Shown in pieces: positions 1 through 13,872 of a DNA stretch of 64,000 bases. The stretch is from Botryosphaeria dothidea (lineage: Eukaryota; Ascomycota; Dothideomycetes; Botryosphaeriales; Botryosphaeriaceae), in the NCBI GenBank assembly GCA_011503125.2, contig WWBZ02000001.1, positions 5,704,001-5,768,000 on the forward strand, written 5' to 3'. The position numbers were made by a program, and so were the translations under genes. The first letter of the stretch is position 1. Each line of letters starts with the position of its first letter. A model generated the notes under the pieces. It saw only the letters and a program-made list of their open reading frames with translations. It had not been told where the DNA came from and did not search any database.

Positions 1-81
1 CAAGACGTCTTAGAATAAATGACTAAGCTAATATACTATCCAATAACAGATAACGGAGGTAATTGAGCTCATTTTCCATTA
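1..81 (-). repeat. Copia 3' LTR, truncated by the window start
   Basis: This stretch matches the inner 81 bp of the 165-bp LTRs at 10057-10221 and (reverse complement) 47655-47819. The element reads on the minus strand, so this is the downstream LTR. About 84 bp of it should lie before position 1. The LTR end at 81 corresponds to the TGATGGAA terminus seen intact at 47655, here mutated to TAATGGAA. Confidence 0.85.
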
Positions 82-3000
82 CACCCTCTAGATTAATTAC
101 CTCTAGACTGATTACCAAATAAGGAAGGTAGTAATATAAGAGCAAAATAACAGAATATAGAATTAATGCTTTACAATCTAGGTTGCTTATAAAGTCTAAT
201 TTAATTAATAAAACGTTTAAACTTCAATTTGGGTAATGGTTTAGTGAGCACGTCGGTAATTATATACTCAGTTAGGACGTAGTTTAATTTAATCTTCTCC
301 TTTTCGACTTGCTGGCGAATAAAGTAATACTAAGTCTTAATATATTTAATCCTAGAATTGTCCTTACGGTTAGGTCGAGTAAGACTAATTACTAGTTGAT
401 TATCGCTATTTATTTAGATTAGTGCTAAGTTAGATCTATAATATCCGAGTTTATTAAGGAGATTCTTAATCTAGAGAGCTTCTTTTACAGCGAGGGTTAT
501 TACCACGTATTTAGCTTTAGTAGATAATATAGCCACATTACTTTACTTAGTTAATTTAAACGAGATAGGTCCTCCGGCAGCTAGAAATACGTATTCTTAA
601 GTACTAGCCCGATTCTCTTTATTATTAGTATAAGCAGTATTACTAAATCCCTAGAGATTTAGCTAATTATCTTTAGAGGCTTAGAATTTAATTAAAAGAT
701 CTAGTTTGCCCTTTAAATATCTAAGAATCCGGTAGGCTATATTTAGATAAGATTCTAAGGGGTTATAAGTAAACTAATAGAGCTTATAGGTTGCGTAAGT
801 AATATTAGCTCGTGTTATATTCGCCGCGTATCTAATTAATCTAATAAGGGATTAATATTTATTAATTAGGTTGATTAGGGCTTATTCTTTAGCTCTTAGT
901 ATAAATAAAGCTCTAGATAGTTCTATTAGTATTAATATTAGCTTGTAATTCTCTATATAATGCCTAGATAGTATCCTCTAAATATAGAACTCTTAACTAA
1001 TCTATATTATCTTATTTAGGCGATCTCTAACGATTCTTATACCGAGGTAGTAATAAATTAATCCTAAATCGCGTAGTTCGTATTTAGCTAATAGTTAACT
1101 TCTTATAAGGTTAACGATATCCTTATCCTAGTAAATAAGGATTAAGTTATCTACGTAGATAATAATAATTTCCTTATACTAAGTATATTAGAATATATAG
1201 GGATCTAATTCTAGTAGGTAGTATTAGATAGTTGCGAGATATTAAGTAATCTCCTGCTACTAGATGCGTAGAGCTTATTTTAATCTATAGAGTGCCTTCC
1301 GGAGATATATAACGAGATTAGTTCTATTTAGTTGGTTATTAAATCCCGGTGGAAGTGCTATATAGATATTATCCTTATCGATCTTGCCGTTAATAAATAC
1401 TAAAGAGATATCTAATTAGTAGTATTCGAGATCTAGAATTATAATAAGAGCTATAATAATCTTAAAGATAGCTAGCTTAACGACTAATATAAAGGTTTTA
1501 AGATAGTTAAGTCTAGGGCGTTGCTTATCTCCTCTAATATAAAGTCTTACCTTATAAGATGCGAGATTTCCGGTTAAATTAGCCTTATACTTAAAGACCT
1601 AGGTATAGAGTAAGATCCTAGCTAAATTAGGTGGCTTAGTAAGTGTCTAGGTACTATTCTTCTTATATTAATTAATTTCCTTCGTAGTAGCTTAAATCTA
1701 ATAATTTCTAAGAGGATAATTTATAGCTTTAGTCTAGTCTCGTAGTTCTAGTGGTAGGTCCTTAATTTTAGGCGCGTAATCTAGCCCGATAGTAAAATAA
1801 TATGCCGTAATTAGTAGTAGAATTAATAGAATAGTGCGTGGGCGTCTAGGTTTACCGGTGCGTACTTCTATAATTCTTCGATAAGTTTAGCCCTTCTCTA
1901 TCTAAATCTTAGAACGTAATAATTTTCGAACTAGGGTAGGCTAGCTCGATTCTTCTTAGTTAGCTATAGGTATTAAAGCCGAAGGTAATTCCGATAATTC
2001 TAATAGTTAGTCTTAGTTATTAATTAGTAGTAGATATTATTCTATATCCGAAATTAGTAGAGATTTAATTAAAGATTAACGTATTATTCCGAGATTAGGT
2101 AATTTAGGTAGGTTAAAAGTGCTAGTTAATCTGGGTAAGTCTAGTTAATCTTAAATTCGTAGAGCTTGTTAAGTAATTAACTAGAGTCTATCTATCTATT
2201 TATATTCTTCTAATTACTAAGATTTAATTTAATACTAAGGTAGATCTAATAGAGTTCTACCCTCCGAATTAAGGGGAAGTCTAACGTATTCGATTATAGA
2301 GTCCTCCTTATCTAAGAGGTCCTTATTTAAAATATTAGAGAGGTCTAGATTCGATTTATTAAATATAATATAGAAGCTTTTAATAATAATACGCTTACTA
2401 GGTAAGTAGATACGGTAGATATTATCTCTCTTATATCTAATAAGATTTTCCTTCTAAGCTCTAAGCTCGAGCTTATTTTCTTAGGTTCTTCGTTACTTTA
2501 GAATATAGACGTAGGTAGTATAGCTAAAGGTCCTCTAATTAGTAATATTAAGAAGAGTATTCGATATTTCTAATATCTCGCTAAGAGACTAGTATAGGGT
2601 CTTAGAATCCTTATTAATTCTAGTAGGTATCCGATTAATAATCTTAATTATAGTATTTAAGGTTTCTAGCTAGAGAAATAAGGGCAGTCCGGTATCTTAA
2701 AGTATTAATCTAATTCGGGTTTCGATAATATAATTAGCCTTCTTAGCCTTACTATTCTATTTAGGTATATATAGGGCTAAAATCTTAAGTTTAATGCCTT
2801 TTATACTATAATAGGCTCGGAGTTAATTTATTATAAATTCTCGATTATTATTAATTCGAATTCGTTTCGGGTAGTTCCCGGTCTAAGTATTCTACATCTT
2901 AATATAATCCTTAAGCGTGTTAAATGCATAATATTTCTTCTTAAATAGGTAGCCCTAGCGGAACGTAGTTGTATTATTAGTTATAAGAAGAAAGTAGCGT

Positions 3001-3484
3001 TCGCCGTGTATTCTAGGAGTAGATATCTAAACGGTATCGATATAGAATTTACCTAGTTTAGAGGTACGTCGTTACTTCTTATAGCTAATATTCCTTTATA
3101 ATTTAGTAAGAGTATAGATCTCGTAGTTACCCTGTTCGCCGGTAAGTTAATAGCTAAGTTACTAGGCAAGTATCTAGTAGGCTTAAAATAATATATATTC
3201 TATTCGTTAATATAGAAGATTAATATCGATCTTAATTAGTAAGATTAGAAGGAGTAATTAGCGTTATTAATTCTTAGATTCGTTACCGATAGTAATAATC
3301 TTTAGGCTAAAGAAGCCGAGTTCCTTATTATAAGGCGTGTATATAATCTCTTCGCCTAATAGAGTATAGAATCCTAGCTTATTTAATCTATAGAAGAAGA
3401 GCTAATTGCCTTTTCTTTTATAGAAGACCCGAGAGGAAATTATACTAATTAGTAAATCGGGAGTATAGAGGATATACTAGATAG
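82..3484 (-). mobile_element. Ty1/Copia pol, 3' portion (integrase, RT, RNase H), degraded
   Basis: Minus-strand translation, reading through mutated stops, gives Copia pol in the usual order. The integrase core lies around 2850-2900, with a motif like IRxNNxREF where IRTDNGREF is expected. The reverse transcriptase lies in the middle. RNase H lies near 250-600, with LSTKAKYVV (canonical LSSTEAEYV) and an end like VLTKPLPK. It stops close to the LTR at 81. The element is interrupted at 3471-3484 by LINE copy A and resumes at 8633. The many in-frame TAGs fit Gln/Trp codons hit by CpA-to-TpA change. It is certainly inactive. Confidence 0.88.
3471..3484. repeat. Target-site duplication of LINE A (left copy)
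   Basis: GATATACTAGATAG occurs here and again at 8633-8646, exactly flanking LINE copy A. It shows that the LINE inserted into an existing Copia element. The duplicate joins directly to the GATA-rich end of the LINE. Confidence 0.9.
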
Positions 3485-6400
3485 ATAGATAGATAAATTT
3501 ATTTCTTCCCGATATAGCTCCCTTACGGGTCTATACGGGGCTAGCTATCTATAGTTATTTTACACGAGGGGGAAAACCTTTTCGCCTGGCAAAAACCCCT
3601 CCTCTCTCTCTAGGCATACTATCCTATACTAGTTCTTATTTTTCCTTCTTACTAGTAGCGGCTACTATAGCAGCCCTATATTTACCTACTAGACCTATCT
3701 CTTTAGTCCTTATCCTCGTAGTTATCCGGGTTCTAGTAGTCCTAGTAGTCCTAGTTGTCCTCCTAGTTCCTCTTCCTAGTTATCTTCCTATATTAGTTTT
3801 CTTACTAGGCTAAATTGCTTAAGTAGCCCTAGGCGTAAGAACTAGTCTATTACTACTTTAATCCCCTTCTTTATTAAGAGGAGGGAGTAGTAGTCCGTAG
3901 TCCCTGCTCTTTAGAGTATCTATATTCTACCCTATTAGAAGTAGGGGTAGAAGAGGAGGATATACTTTAGGGTTTATCTATGCTAGCCGTATAGATAGAC
4001 AGGACTAGAGTGCCCTAGCACCTTGCGCCTTAAGAGGAAGTCCTCTAGTCTAATATACTCTATACGTAGTAGGGTAGCGAGTATGCTCTATGGCTTAGAT
4101 AGTTCGCTATAGATTTATCTAATTTTTAGGTTCTACTATATACTTTAGGCTACTAGCTTGTCTTGTCTTTCCTAGCTAGTAGACTTTATCTATCTCTTCT
4201 TCTACTTATTCCTATATACTATACGTAGCTTCGTTCGCTCCGGAAGACTTTAGTAAGTAGAGGGGTAGTAGTTAAGGAGTAAGTTTGCCTTTTTTCTAAG
4301 TAGAGTTCTTCTAGTAGGGCTAGTAGCGCCTCTAGTACTTAGAGTAGCCCGAGCTATCTATTTAATACTCTAGCAAGTTTCCTCTACTACTATCGCGACT
4401 AGGCTATCCCTAGCTCTAATAGCCTAGGCTAGTACTAGTTCGTCTAGATATAGTAAGAGTGGGGGAATCCCTATCTTATGCTCTAAGGTTTATATGCTAG
4501 TTAACTTATACGCCCCTAAGATAGTGCGTAGGCACTAGTTTTAGATCTTCTTTAGTGGCTGGATAGTTATTTTTCTCTACCCTAGGATTCTCTCTAGAGT
4601 ATACTATACCCTATAGCCGTAGGTAAGGACTAGCCTTACTACGGCCGTATAGATATAACGGGCTTTAGTAAATAAGGCTCCCTAGGTAGACGCCGCGAGT
4701 CTAGAGAGAGATATATACTATTTAATTACCTTAGCTCCTATTTCTCTAATATAGAGTCCCTATCTAAGCTTATTATCTACGTAGACTTCTAGAATCTTAA
4801 TTATAGGCTCTAGGCATCTAGCAAATCTAGGGATACGGATCCCTACTACTATATTAAATCTCCTTAGTTTCCTTATAAAATAAATAAGGTAATACTTATC
4901 GGGCGAGAAAGCTAACCCGTGGGTAGCTACCTAGTACTCGTAAATTTAATATACTCCCTCTAGTGTCCTATAGTTCTATTCTATAGATCTACTAAAGGTT
5001 AGGATATTAGTATTATTAACGAATCTAAGGGGGAAGGTATTGCCCCTACGTAGCTATATAAGTAGATTAGAAGTAAAGAATAGGTAGAGTATCGGCGATA
5101 GTAAGGATCCCTAGGGAATCCCGGTTAAGATCTAGATTAGTAGACTAGTAAAGTCTCCGAAGGATAGCTAAGTAGTACGGTCCTATAGAAAGGATTAGGT
5201 AAATCTTTCTACCTATTCTAGGAGTTTTACTATCTTTATATTATAGAGAAGCCTTCTATAAGATACGTAGTTATATACTCCCGAGATATCTAGGCTAAGG
5301 ACTAAAGCTACTAGCCCTAGGTCTTATATCTAGATAGTATAGATCTATTCTATAAGTAGGTTAAGAGCTACTACTACGGATCTATTTCTCCTAGCTCCTA
5401 TCTATATATTAGGGAGTAGGCCGTATACTTTAGTAGCCTAGGAGATTCTATCTACTATAATCCTCTTAAGTAGCTTTCCTAGCGTATTAAGTAAAGTAAT
5501 TAGCCTAAATAACTTGGCTTTAGTATAGTCGTCCCTCTATAGTTTTCTAAGGACTACGGTAATAGAGCTTTTAAACTACCTAGAGTAGTATCTAAGTACG
5601 AGGTATTTCTAGAAGAGTCTAGTAAGGGGTCCCCTTAGTATCTTAGCGTATTACTTTAGGAACCTATTAGTAATCTTATCTAGGCCTAGTACCTTATCTA
5701 GGGGAAGCTTCTTAATAGTATAGAGGACCTACTCTTTAGTAAGGTCTTAGGGAATCTCTACTAGTACTAGGTATATATACCTATCTAGATCTAAGAGGTC
5801 GGTAGCCCTAGGAGGTAGGAAGAACTAGTTAGTAAGAATTTCTATCTTAGACTAGTTATCGTAATATAGTTATTTATCTACTCCCTAGAGGGGTGGGAAC
5901 TAAGATAGGGCTAGAGGTTCTAGTGCCCTTATTCTTACCTACTTTAAGAGCTTCTAGAGTATAGATAGGTCCGAAGTAATCTTAGCTACTATTCTGCGCT
6001 ATGCTTTTATTCTATCTCTTCTAATCTACCTCTTCTTACTATTAGTAATAGTTTAGTATACTATCTAGTCCTCCTCCCTCCCTATAGCCGTCTACTTTCT
6101 TCTAGCTACTCTAGCCTAGTATACTAGGTCCGAATACTCCTTTATTTATTATATAGAGGTCTAGGGCGAGGGTCTCGCTACTAGAATAGTCTCCTAGATT
6201 ATTCTTTAGATAGCCTCCTAGAGTAGTATAGTAAAGTAATCTAGGTCTACTTTAGTGTTAAGAGGGGCTACTTTAAGGTGTTCGAGCTTTAATTAGAGTA
6301 TATTATTAGTTCTCTTCTAGTCTACTTTCTTCTACTAGGATCTTAGGGGGCGTAGTTCTACGGGGGTAGGAGAAAAATTAAGTATAGTAAGGATAGGTAG

Positions 6401-8632
6401 GTAGTTAGAGGATAATTCGAGCTTCTAGCTAACTCTATAGCTAAGGATTTTCTTCTCTAGCCACCGTAATATAAAGATAAGGTCTAGAGTACTCTCGCTA
6501 CTACTATCTCGTCTAGTAATAGTGCCCCTTAGAAGGGCTAGGTTAAGATTAGCTACGGTAGCTATCTTAATTAGATTATCCGCTAGGGTATAGTATATTA
6601 GGGAGGTTATACCTCCCTAAATAGGATGGTGGAGGTTAAAGTCCCCTAGGAGAATATGCTCCCCTAGTTTTCTAAGAACTTCCGGTAGAAGAGATAGGGT
6701 TTCTAACGCTATACTAGTATAAGAGGCTAGCGGGGGATTATAGTAGTTATAGATATAGATTATATATATTCTAGTAATAAGGGAAAGTATAATAAGATCT
6801 GGTAAATAGACTGTTGCTTGCTAGGAGTCGGGGCTAATAGCCTTACTTATAAAGAAGCAGGTTCTTACTACTCCCTTCTAGGGAAAAACTATATAGTAGA
6901 TAGGGTGTCTTACTATTATCTTAACCCTCGGGTTCCTCTAAGATTCCTAGATAGCTAGGATATAGTAGATCTTTAGGTCTACTTCCTTAAAGAGCGGGAG
7001 TATTACCCTATTCTTACTCTTATAGACGTTATACTATATAATAGAGAGAGAGCCTATGTCTAATATTAACTTCCTTCTATCTCTAGGTCCGGCTACGAGG
7101 GGGCTAGTAGTATAGGCTATAAGGAGGGAGTTCCCGCGGGCTCCTCTAAGGCGTGTTATAAGCTATTAAGTCCGGTAAACCTTATTTAGTTAGGAGGCGG
7201 GGGGCGGCTTAAGTCTCTTAGCCTACCTAGTCCCCTCTTAACCGGCTTCTCCTTTCTAATCCTCTTTCTTAGTCTAACGGTTAACTAGTTAGTTTAAGGC
7301 TATATTTTAGTTATTAGGGGTCCTTCCCGGTGCCTTTATAGTACTACTAGGCGGGCCTAGGCGGCCTTAGTATAGTAGGCTCTACGTGCTAGATAGGAGT
7401 TACTCTAGGCTATATACCTTTAAGAGTAGTTTGCGTACTATATACTTTCCTTAGGGTAGTCCCTAGTATTATATACCTTACTATACTATCCGTACTTTTC
7501 CTCCTTTTTATAATAGTTAGTAATATAACCGTAGGCCTAGCACTTAAAATACTAGGTTACTATAAAGGCTACGTTATAGTACTACGCTATATAGATAGTA
7601 AAGTTAATAATAAGCCCCTTATTAATAATCTAGTTAGCGGTTTCGGGGTTTATAGTGCTAAGAATAATAGCCGAGTAAGTTTTCCCCTCTAAGAGCTTCC
7701 TCTTTAGCTAGGCTAGCTTACTAATACGTAGTCCTAGGTATAGAGATAGGTTCTGCTCCTAGATAGTTTAGATGGCTTAGGGGTCTATAGTATCGATTTC
7801 TTCTCGAGGGACGTTATGTACTAGCACTAAGTATAGCTACTAGTTAGGCCTAACTTCTTTTCCTAGTCCTATAGTCTATTTCTAGTCCTAGAGAAGGGCT
7901 ATTCTAGTTGCTTTATCCGGTATAAAGATTCTAACGTCTCTACTAGGGAGCTTTTTAGTAGTAAGTACTTTCTTATACGCCTAGCTTTTTCCTATCTAGA
8001 TCTTTCTAATAATTACCTTATTTAAGAGCTTAGCTATTTCTTATCTATTTACTATCTCTAGAAAGTAGAGGGTAAGTTTAGTAGTAGCTAGGGGGGTAGA
8101 GGGCTTCGGGGCTGCTTAGGCTATAATTTATACCTAGCTACGAGTATTAGGTATAGGTATAGAGGTAGCCTAGATACGGTTAACTATCTTTTAGACCTAT
8201 TAGACCTCTTTAAGAATATTCTTAAAGCCTAGCTCCTTAGTAGTTACCTTTTAGTAGATAGTAATATAATTCTAGAAGATTATCTTAGTAATATCGAGAA
8301 AATTTTTTATCTAGCTAGAGAGGACTAAAGGAAGGCTAGCGGATATTTATAGGGCTTAGAGGAGGATATCTACTATTTTTAAGGCTCTCTTAACGTATTC
8401 TACGCTATACTAGGTGCTCTGCGGTTTCTTAGAGGTATATTAGGGCTAGATAGAGGTAGTTACTAGGGGAGGCTATTCGCCTCTTCCTATATCCTCTATA
8501 TTAACTACTTCGCGGCTATAGTTGTCTTAAGTACTATTTTAGGACTCGCGAAGCCTAAGAGAGTCCCTAGGGCCCTCTCCCGGCGCCGTAGCTTAGGGTC
8601 GATTTTTTAGTATAGTTATATTTTTTCGGGGC
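3485..8632 (-). mobile_element. LINE copy A (Tad1/I-like non-LTR retrotransposon), full length, RIPed
   Basis: It is about 5.15 kb on the minus strand. The 5' end at 8632 reads GCCCCGAAAAAA and then a mutated ORF1 start. ORF1 (gag) runs to about 7400 and carries CCHC knuckles near 7440-7570. ORF2 follows with an exonuclease-endonuclease-phosphatase domain, reverse transcriptase and a terminal Cys/His motif. The 3' end at 3485 is a short TATC repeat (read on the minus strand). A 14-bp duplication flanks the copy. Apparent plus-strand hydrophobic ORFs in it are antisense shadows. It carries many stops and no intact frame. Confidence 0.9.
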
Positions 8633-10056
8633 GATATACTAGATAGTTCTTATAATTTTATCGTTCTTAGAATCTAGGTAGGTAAGTTAAATTATTCCTC
8701 TACTAAGTACTCGGATTAGTCCTCCTCCGGTATAGATCTTACTTAGTAAAGTATCTTAGAGATCTAAGAATACTTCTTAATTATTATAGTAGTAATAGTA
8801 GGCTCTAGTATTAATAATAAAGTATTTACGGAACTATTTCTTAGACTTTATAGGAACTTTAAGAGGTAACTATATAATTAATATATAATTTAAGGCTCCT
8901 AATTTCGTATCGGACTTCGTATTTAGCTAATTCTTAGATTAAGAGGCATAGTATTCGCTAATAAGTTTCTAATTAGGGATAAATAATCCTCCTCGTAATA
9001 ATTTAGGATATAGATAGAAGTATCTCTTCGTTTAATAAGGTTTATTATAGTAGAGGCATTTCTACTAATTCGATTAATTCGATTAATTCGGTTAATTAAA
9101 TTTAACTTCTCGTTTAATAATATTAACTTATAAATTCGGAAGAAGTATATTGCGCTTATTCTTATCGATAATCTAATTAATAAGGTCTTAGAGCTTAATT
9201 TTCTTATTATTACGAAGTAATTAGCGTTTAGCCGTAACCTAAGTATTAAAGTATTAATCTAGCTTAGTAAGTAGCTTATAGACTACTATCTTAGGTAGAA
9301 GTTTAAGGCTAGATTAGATATAGTCTATCTAGATAGTACTATACTTCCGTAAGAAAGTCTTAAGATTCGTAGTTAGATTATAGATTATCTTAGTCTAGAT
9401 TAAGAAGTAGATTAATTACTAGATAGGACCTTCTCCTTCGAATTTAGAATTAATATCGTTCTATATTTCTTTCGAGGTTAAGAACGTAGATAGAGAACGA
9501 AGGTAGTCTATATAGACTATTATCTTAATTACGTAAATTACCTTAGTATCCCTAGTAATCTAGTCCTTATAACGTTTAAGCTTACGCTCGTACTTAGTAA
9601 GATCTATCTTCTCTAGAGCGTCTTCTTCTTTAGGCTTTAGACGTTCTTACTTTAGTAGCTATATAAGATCGCCGCTAACGATCTTCTAAAGATCCTTTCT
9701 CTTAAAGTATTCTTCTAGTAAGAACCTCTATTATAGATAGTTTCTTAAACTAATAAGCTTTAGAATAGTTCTAAGCTCCTTAGTCGACGATTCGGTTATT
9801 ATAACGGTTAGAATAGTCGTTTATCGTTAGGGATTCGATTTAGTAATTTAGTTAATACGCCTAATAGGCTAATTAGTCGTTCTTATTATTTAAGAGACGA
9901 TCGAGATAGCTTGCGCTAATACTTAAATTAATGCGATAAGTGCTCGTCTAATAAACGGCCTCGGATACGCCGGATTTAGTAGTATTCGGTAGAAATTAAT
10001 TCTAAGTAATTGCGGCCGATTAGGCTATTATTTAAGCACTATCCGGGCTTATAACC
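8633..10056 (-). mobile_element. Ty1/Copia 5' portion (gag, zinc knuckle), degraded
   Basis: This continues the Copia element interrupted at 3484. On the minus strand, about 9380-9640 reads as gag with segments such as LKRYKDWITRDTKVIY after correcting TAG to Trp. Near 8950-9050 there is the Copia-like zinc-knuckle tail (YLYPKLLRGG, compare CxYLxPEL). With 82-3470 the internal region totals about 4.8 kb, the normal Copia size. 8633-8646 is the right copy of the LINE A target duplication. Confidence 0.8.
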
Positions 10057-10221
10057 TAATAAAATTTACGCTTAATCGGTCGGAATCGATAAATAAATAA
10101 CTTAATTACTTAGTTACTAAAGCGCTCGTAGTATTACTTCTAAGACGTCTTAGAATAAATAACTAAGCTAATATACTATCTAATAATAGATAACGGAGGT
10201 AATTAAGCTTATTTTCTATTA
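10057..10221 (-). repeat. Copia 5' LTR, 165 bp, RIPed
   Basis: Over its full 165 bp it aligns with the reverse complement of the unmutated solo LTR at 47655-47819. The differences are almost all C-to-T or G-to-A at CpA/TpG sites. The termini are TAATAAAA and TTTTCTATTA, which correspond to intact TGATGGAA and TTCCATCA. Gypsy sequence abuts it at 10222, so this Copia landed inside a Gypsy element at the start of its integrase region. Confidence 0.88.
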
Positions 10222-13200
10222 ATTATCTTCTAACGTTACTAGCGTATCTAGTACCTAGATCTTACCTCCGTATAGTAGAAACCCGTTAAATTCTTCGTAG
10301 TTAGCTAATATAACGTCGTCTAAGCGTTTCTTCCCCCCTTATAAGGCTTCTAGCACCGACTAAAGCTTATTATTCTTTATATTCTTATAAGCTTACGTAA
10401 TATAAGTATCTATCGCGCTTTATCGTTCGAGAAATATTATTAAGATCTAAATCGGAGTAACGGAATCGATAGGAGCCGGTTATTCTTAATATAACTATTT
10501 AAAGTAGATATTCCGATAAAGATTATAAGCCTTAAGGATAGTTTAATTAGAGAAGCGCTAGTCCGGGTATAGTAGATCTTACTATCTTCTAGTAAGGGCA
10601 TTAGGTTTATAATACTTATTTTTTATATACTCTATCTAAAAGTCGAAGCGTAAGAGAAACTCGCTCTAGCGTGCTTAGCGGCGACTAAGTTATTTAGATA
10701 TTATAAAGTACTCGAGGTTCTTATAGTTAGTAATAACCTTAATAGGTAAGCTAGTTATATTGTCTTTAAGTTCTACTCTCTATTCTTTAAAATAACGGAT
10801 AATAGTAAGGAGCTCCTTATCGTATATCTCGTAGTTATATTCTACTAGTATATACTTTCGTAAGAAGAATACAACTAGATAAAGTACTCTCTACTCGTCG
10901 TATTAAGATAAGACTCTAGCTAAGACGTAATTAGATATATTAGTTTCGAGTATAAGCTATAGTTCGGCTTCTAAGTCGAAATACTTAAGTACTAGTATAC
11001 TAAGAAAGGCTTATTTTAGCTAATTAAAAGTAGTATCTACTTAGCTTATCTATTTAAAGCTACTATTCTCTATTACCTTAGTAGTAAGCTTAGTTAGCGG
11101 TTATATAATCTTCGCGAAGTTCTTAATAAAGCGTCTATAGAAGTTAGAGAACCCGAGAAAGAATTAGATATTCTTAATATATTAAGGCTACTCCTAATTA
11201 ACGATTATTAAGACCTTATCTAGGTCTATACGTAGACCGTACTTTACGTCGATAATTAAGCCTAAGTACTTAATAGTCTCGACCTCGAATTCGTACTTAG
11301 AGATATCTAGCTAGAGACTAGCGTCTCGTAGTCGTTAGAGTACCTAATTAATATACTTGCGGTAATTCTAAAGATTATTACTATAGATTAAGATATCGTT
11401 AATATATACGGTATAATAGATATCGAGTAAGTTATATAGAACGTCGTTAATATAGTACTACTATAAGGCTAGGGTATTCGAAAGGCTAAAGAGTATAATA
11501 AGCTATTCGTATAGGCCCTAGCGAGTTCTAAAGGCTATTTTCTATTTCTTATCTTTCGTAACGCGAAGCTTATAGAATACGGTAATAATATCTAGCTTAG
11601 TATATACTATAGCACGTAATAGTTTATCGAGAGTTTTACGGAATAAGGGTAATAAGTAGCGGTTCTTTACTATAATCTCGTTAAGTCCGCGGTAGTCGAT
11701 ATAAAAGCGTAATCCTCCTTCCGGCTTGCGAGCAAAGAGGACTAGTACTATAGCGGGTAATAAACTTACTTAAATAAAGTCTTTTAAGAGGTTCTCTTCG
11801 AGGGTCTTCTTTAAGATAAGTAGTTCGCTATAGAATATATTATATAGTAGACTAAAGGGCGGCTGTTTCTCCTTATCTTCTTTATTCTTTTATAGAGAGA
11901 TCTTATAATCGTACGGACGGTATAGAGGTAGCTTATTAGATAGTTCTTTACTAAAGACGTCGAGAAACTCGTAATACTACTTTAGAAGCTTATTAACTAG
12001 GTTCGGCTTTAGTTTCTTTAATAGATTAAGTATAATCTTAATATCGCGTAGTAATACGGCGAAGATCTAGATGCCGTTACCGTTCCGTAGGTTATAACGT
12101 TTACTAATAGCTAATCGGTTAATAGTAACTATACTAATACTAATAGAAGCTTCTACTTATACTAGTATAGGTACTAAAGTAAGCTCTACTAAGATAATAG
12201 ATAAGTAGTCGAATTCGTTAGATTTAACTAGTAGAGTAGTTACTTAGCTATATCGGTAAAGAATACGGTAAAGTACGTTATCTATAGGTGCTATATTACC
12301 TATAAAGAAGTCTTCTTCTTCTTCTCTTAGTTATATTAGCTAATCTAAAGATACTTCGTTATAAGAGATATTATAAACTAAGATTAGAAATCCGCTATTA
12401 TATTATTTAAGATAGTTTCGGCGATAGTAGTAGGACTTAAATATAGTAAGCTTATTTTTATAGTTCTAGAGTATACCGTACTTCTTCTACTAGGGCTTTT
12501 CTAAAATTACTAAGTACTAATAAAGCTTTAGTACTACGTAAGCTATAATAATTTCGCGATAGGCGCTATCTACGAGAGTAAAATTAAAATAAGTAGTCTA
12601 GCTAATAGCTTCGCTTTATCCGTTATATTCGTTAGCGGTAAGCTTCTCTAGTATCTAGATAAGCGGTAGATTATAGCGCTAAATATAAGATATATTAATA
12701 AAAGTAAAGTCTTTATAGCCTAAATCGGATAAGGCGTGCGTTTAAAGACGATTATTAATAATATAGGGAAGTAGTAAGTAAGGTTCGCGTAAAGGAGCTA
12801 GTACGTTCGGCTAGATACTTATAAAGCCGATATTAATACTTATTAGTTTATCTCCGGGTTAAGGCTTCTAAGTAGAACTTTATCTAGAGCTAGTTAGTTT
12901 TTCTTATCGCTATTAGTATATTAATTCTTATCTATACTAGTAGTATTTAATTTAATAAACGAGCCGTTATTACGACGTTAAGAATACTAAGCTCTACGAT
13001 AGCTAGTAGCGCCGTAGCTAAAGTAAGAACTAGTCTAAAGACGCTATTAGTATTACTCTTAAGTAAGATAATATAGTTTCGAAGAAACGGAACGTATACT
13101 AATTACTAAGAGGTCTATAGGCTCGCCGCCTATAGTAGATATTAGAGCTAAAACTACTAGAGTTAACGTTATAGAGGTCGGTTAAGTAGGTAATAACTAT

Positions 13201-13872
13201 AACGATAACTCTAAAAAATATATATAACGAGTAGAGCGGCGCTTAGCCTATAAGCGTTTATTATTAATCTACTAGATATAGCTTACTATCTAATAGAAGA
13301 ATATTACTCTAATTATAGTTATAACTACGAAGAGACCTTTCTTAAGTTCCTAGAAGAGTCTATACTAGAACTCTACTTTACGATCTTCTAGTAATATATT
13401 AAGTTTAGTATAGAGGCGCTAGTATTTCGTAGTATACTAACTAAAAGGCTTATTAGTCTACTTAAGCTTATAGAGCTCTTAAAGAGCTATCTTACGACGA
13501 TTAGAGTCGTTAAAGACTTACTTTAGTAACTATAAAAGGTTCTTAAAATCTTCTATAATCGATAAAGAGTCTCGTAGTAGAACGTTAATTAAGCCGTATT
13601 CCTTAACGTATTCTCGTACTTAAGCGCTTACTTCGCTTTTAAGACGTAATATAATATATTATAGACGAGCTTAAGCTATAGGGAAGCGGTCTCTATTTAC
13701 TATAAGCTTAATACGTACTACTATTCGCTAATTAAGGTATTTCTTTTTTTCTTCTTTAAAAATCGGTACGTTAGAAAGCTTTTCGCTAAGCTTTATCCTT
13801 TACTATAAGCTCTAATTCTAATACTAGCTCGTAGCGAAGCTAGTCCCTAGCCTTACTAACGGTTATATATAG
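10222..13872 (-). mobile_element. Ty3/Gypsy gag-pol fragment, degraded
   Basis: The minus-strand translation shows gag near 13000-13856, with a segment like VREYVKEYGLINVL followed by a retrotransposon-gag pattern. Protease, RT and RNase H follow toward lower coordinates. RT is clear near 11550-11760: LVLFARKPEGGLRFYIDYRG, then LNEIIVKNRYLLPL. At the low end the frame reaches the start of integrase (a segment like GGKIWVPDTLV) and is cut by the Copia LTR at 10221. The rest of the integrase must lie before the window. The element is interrupted at 13857-13872 by LINE copy B. Confidence 0.85.
13857..13872. repeat. Target-site duplication of LINE B (left copy)
   Basis: TAACGGTTATATATAG (16 bp) is repeated exactly at 19011-19026 and frames LINE copy B. 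Confidence 0.9.
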
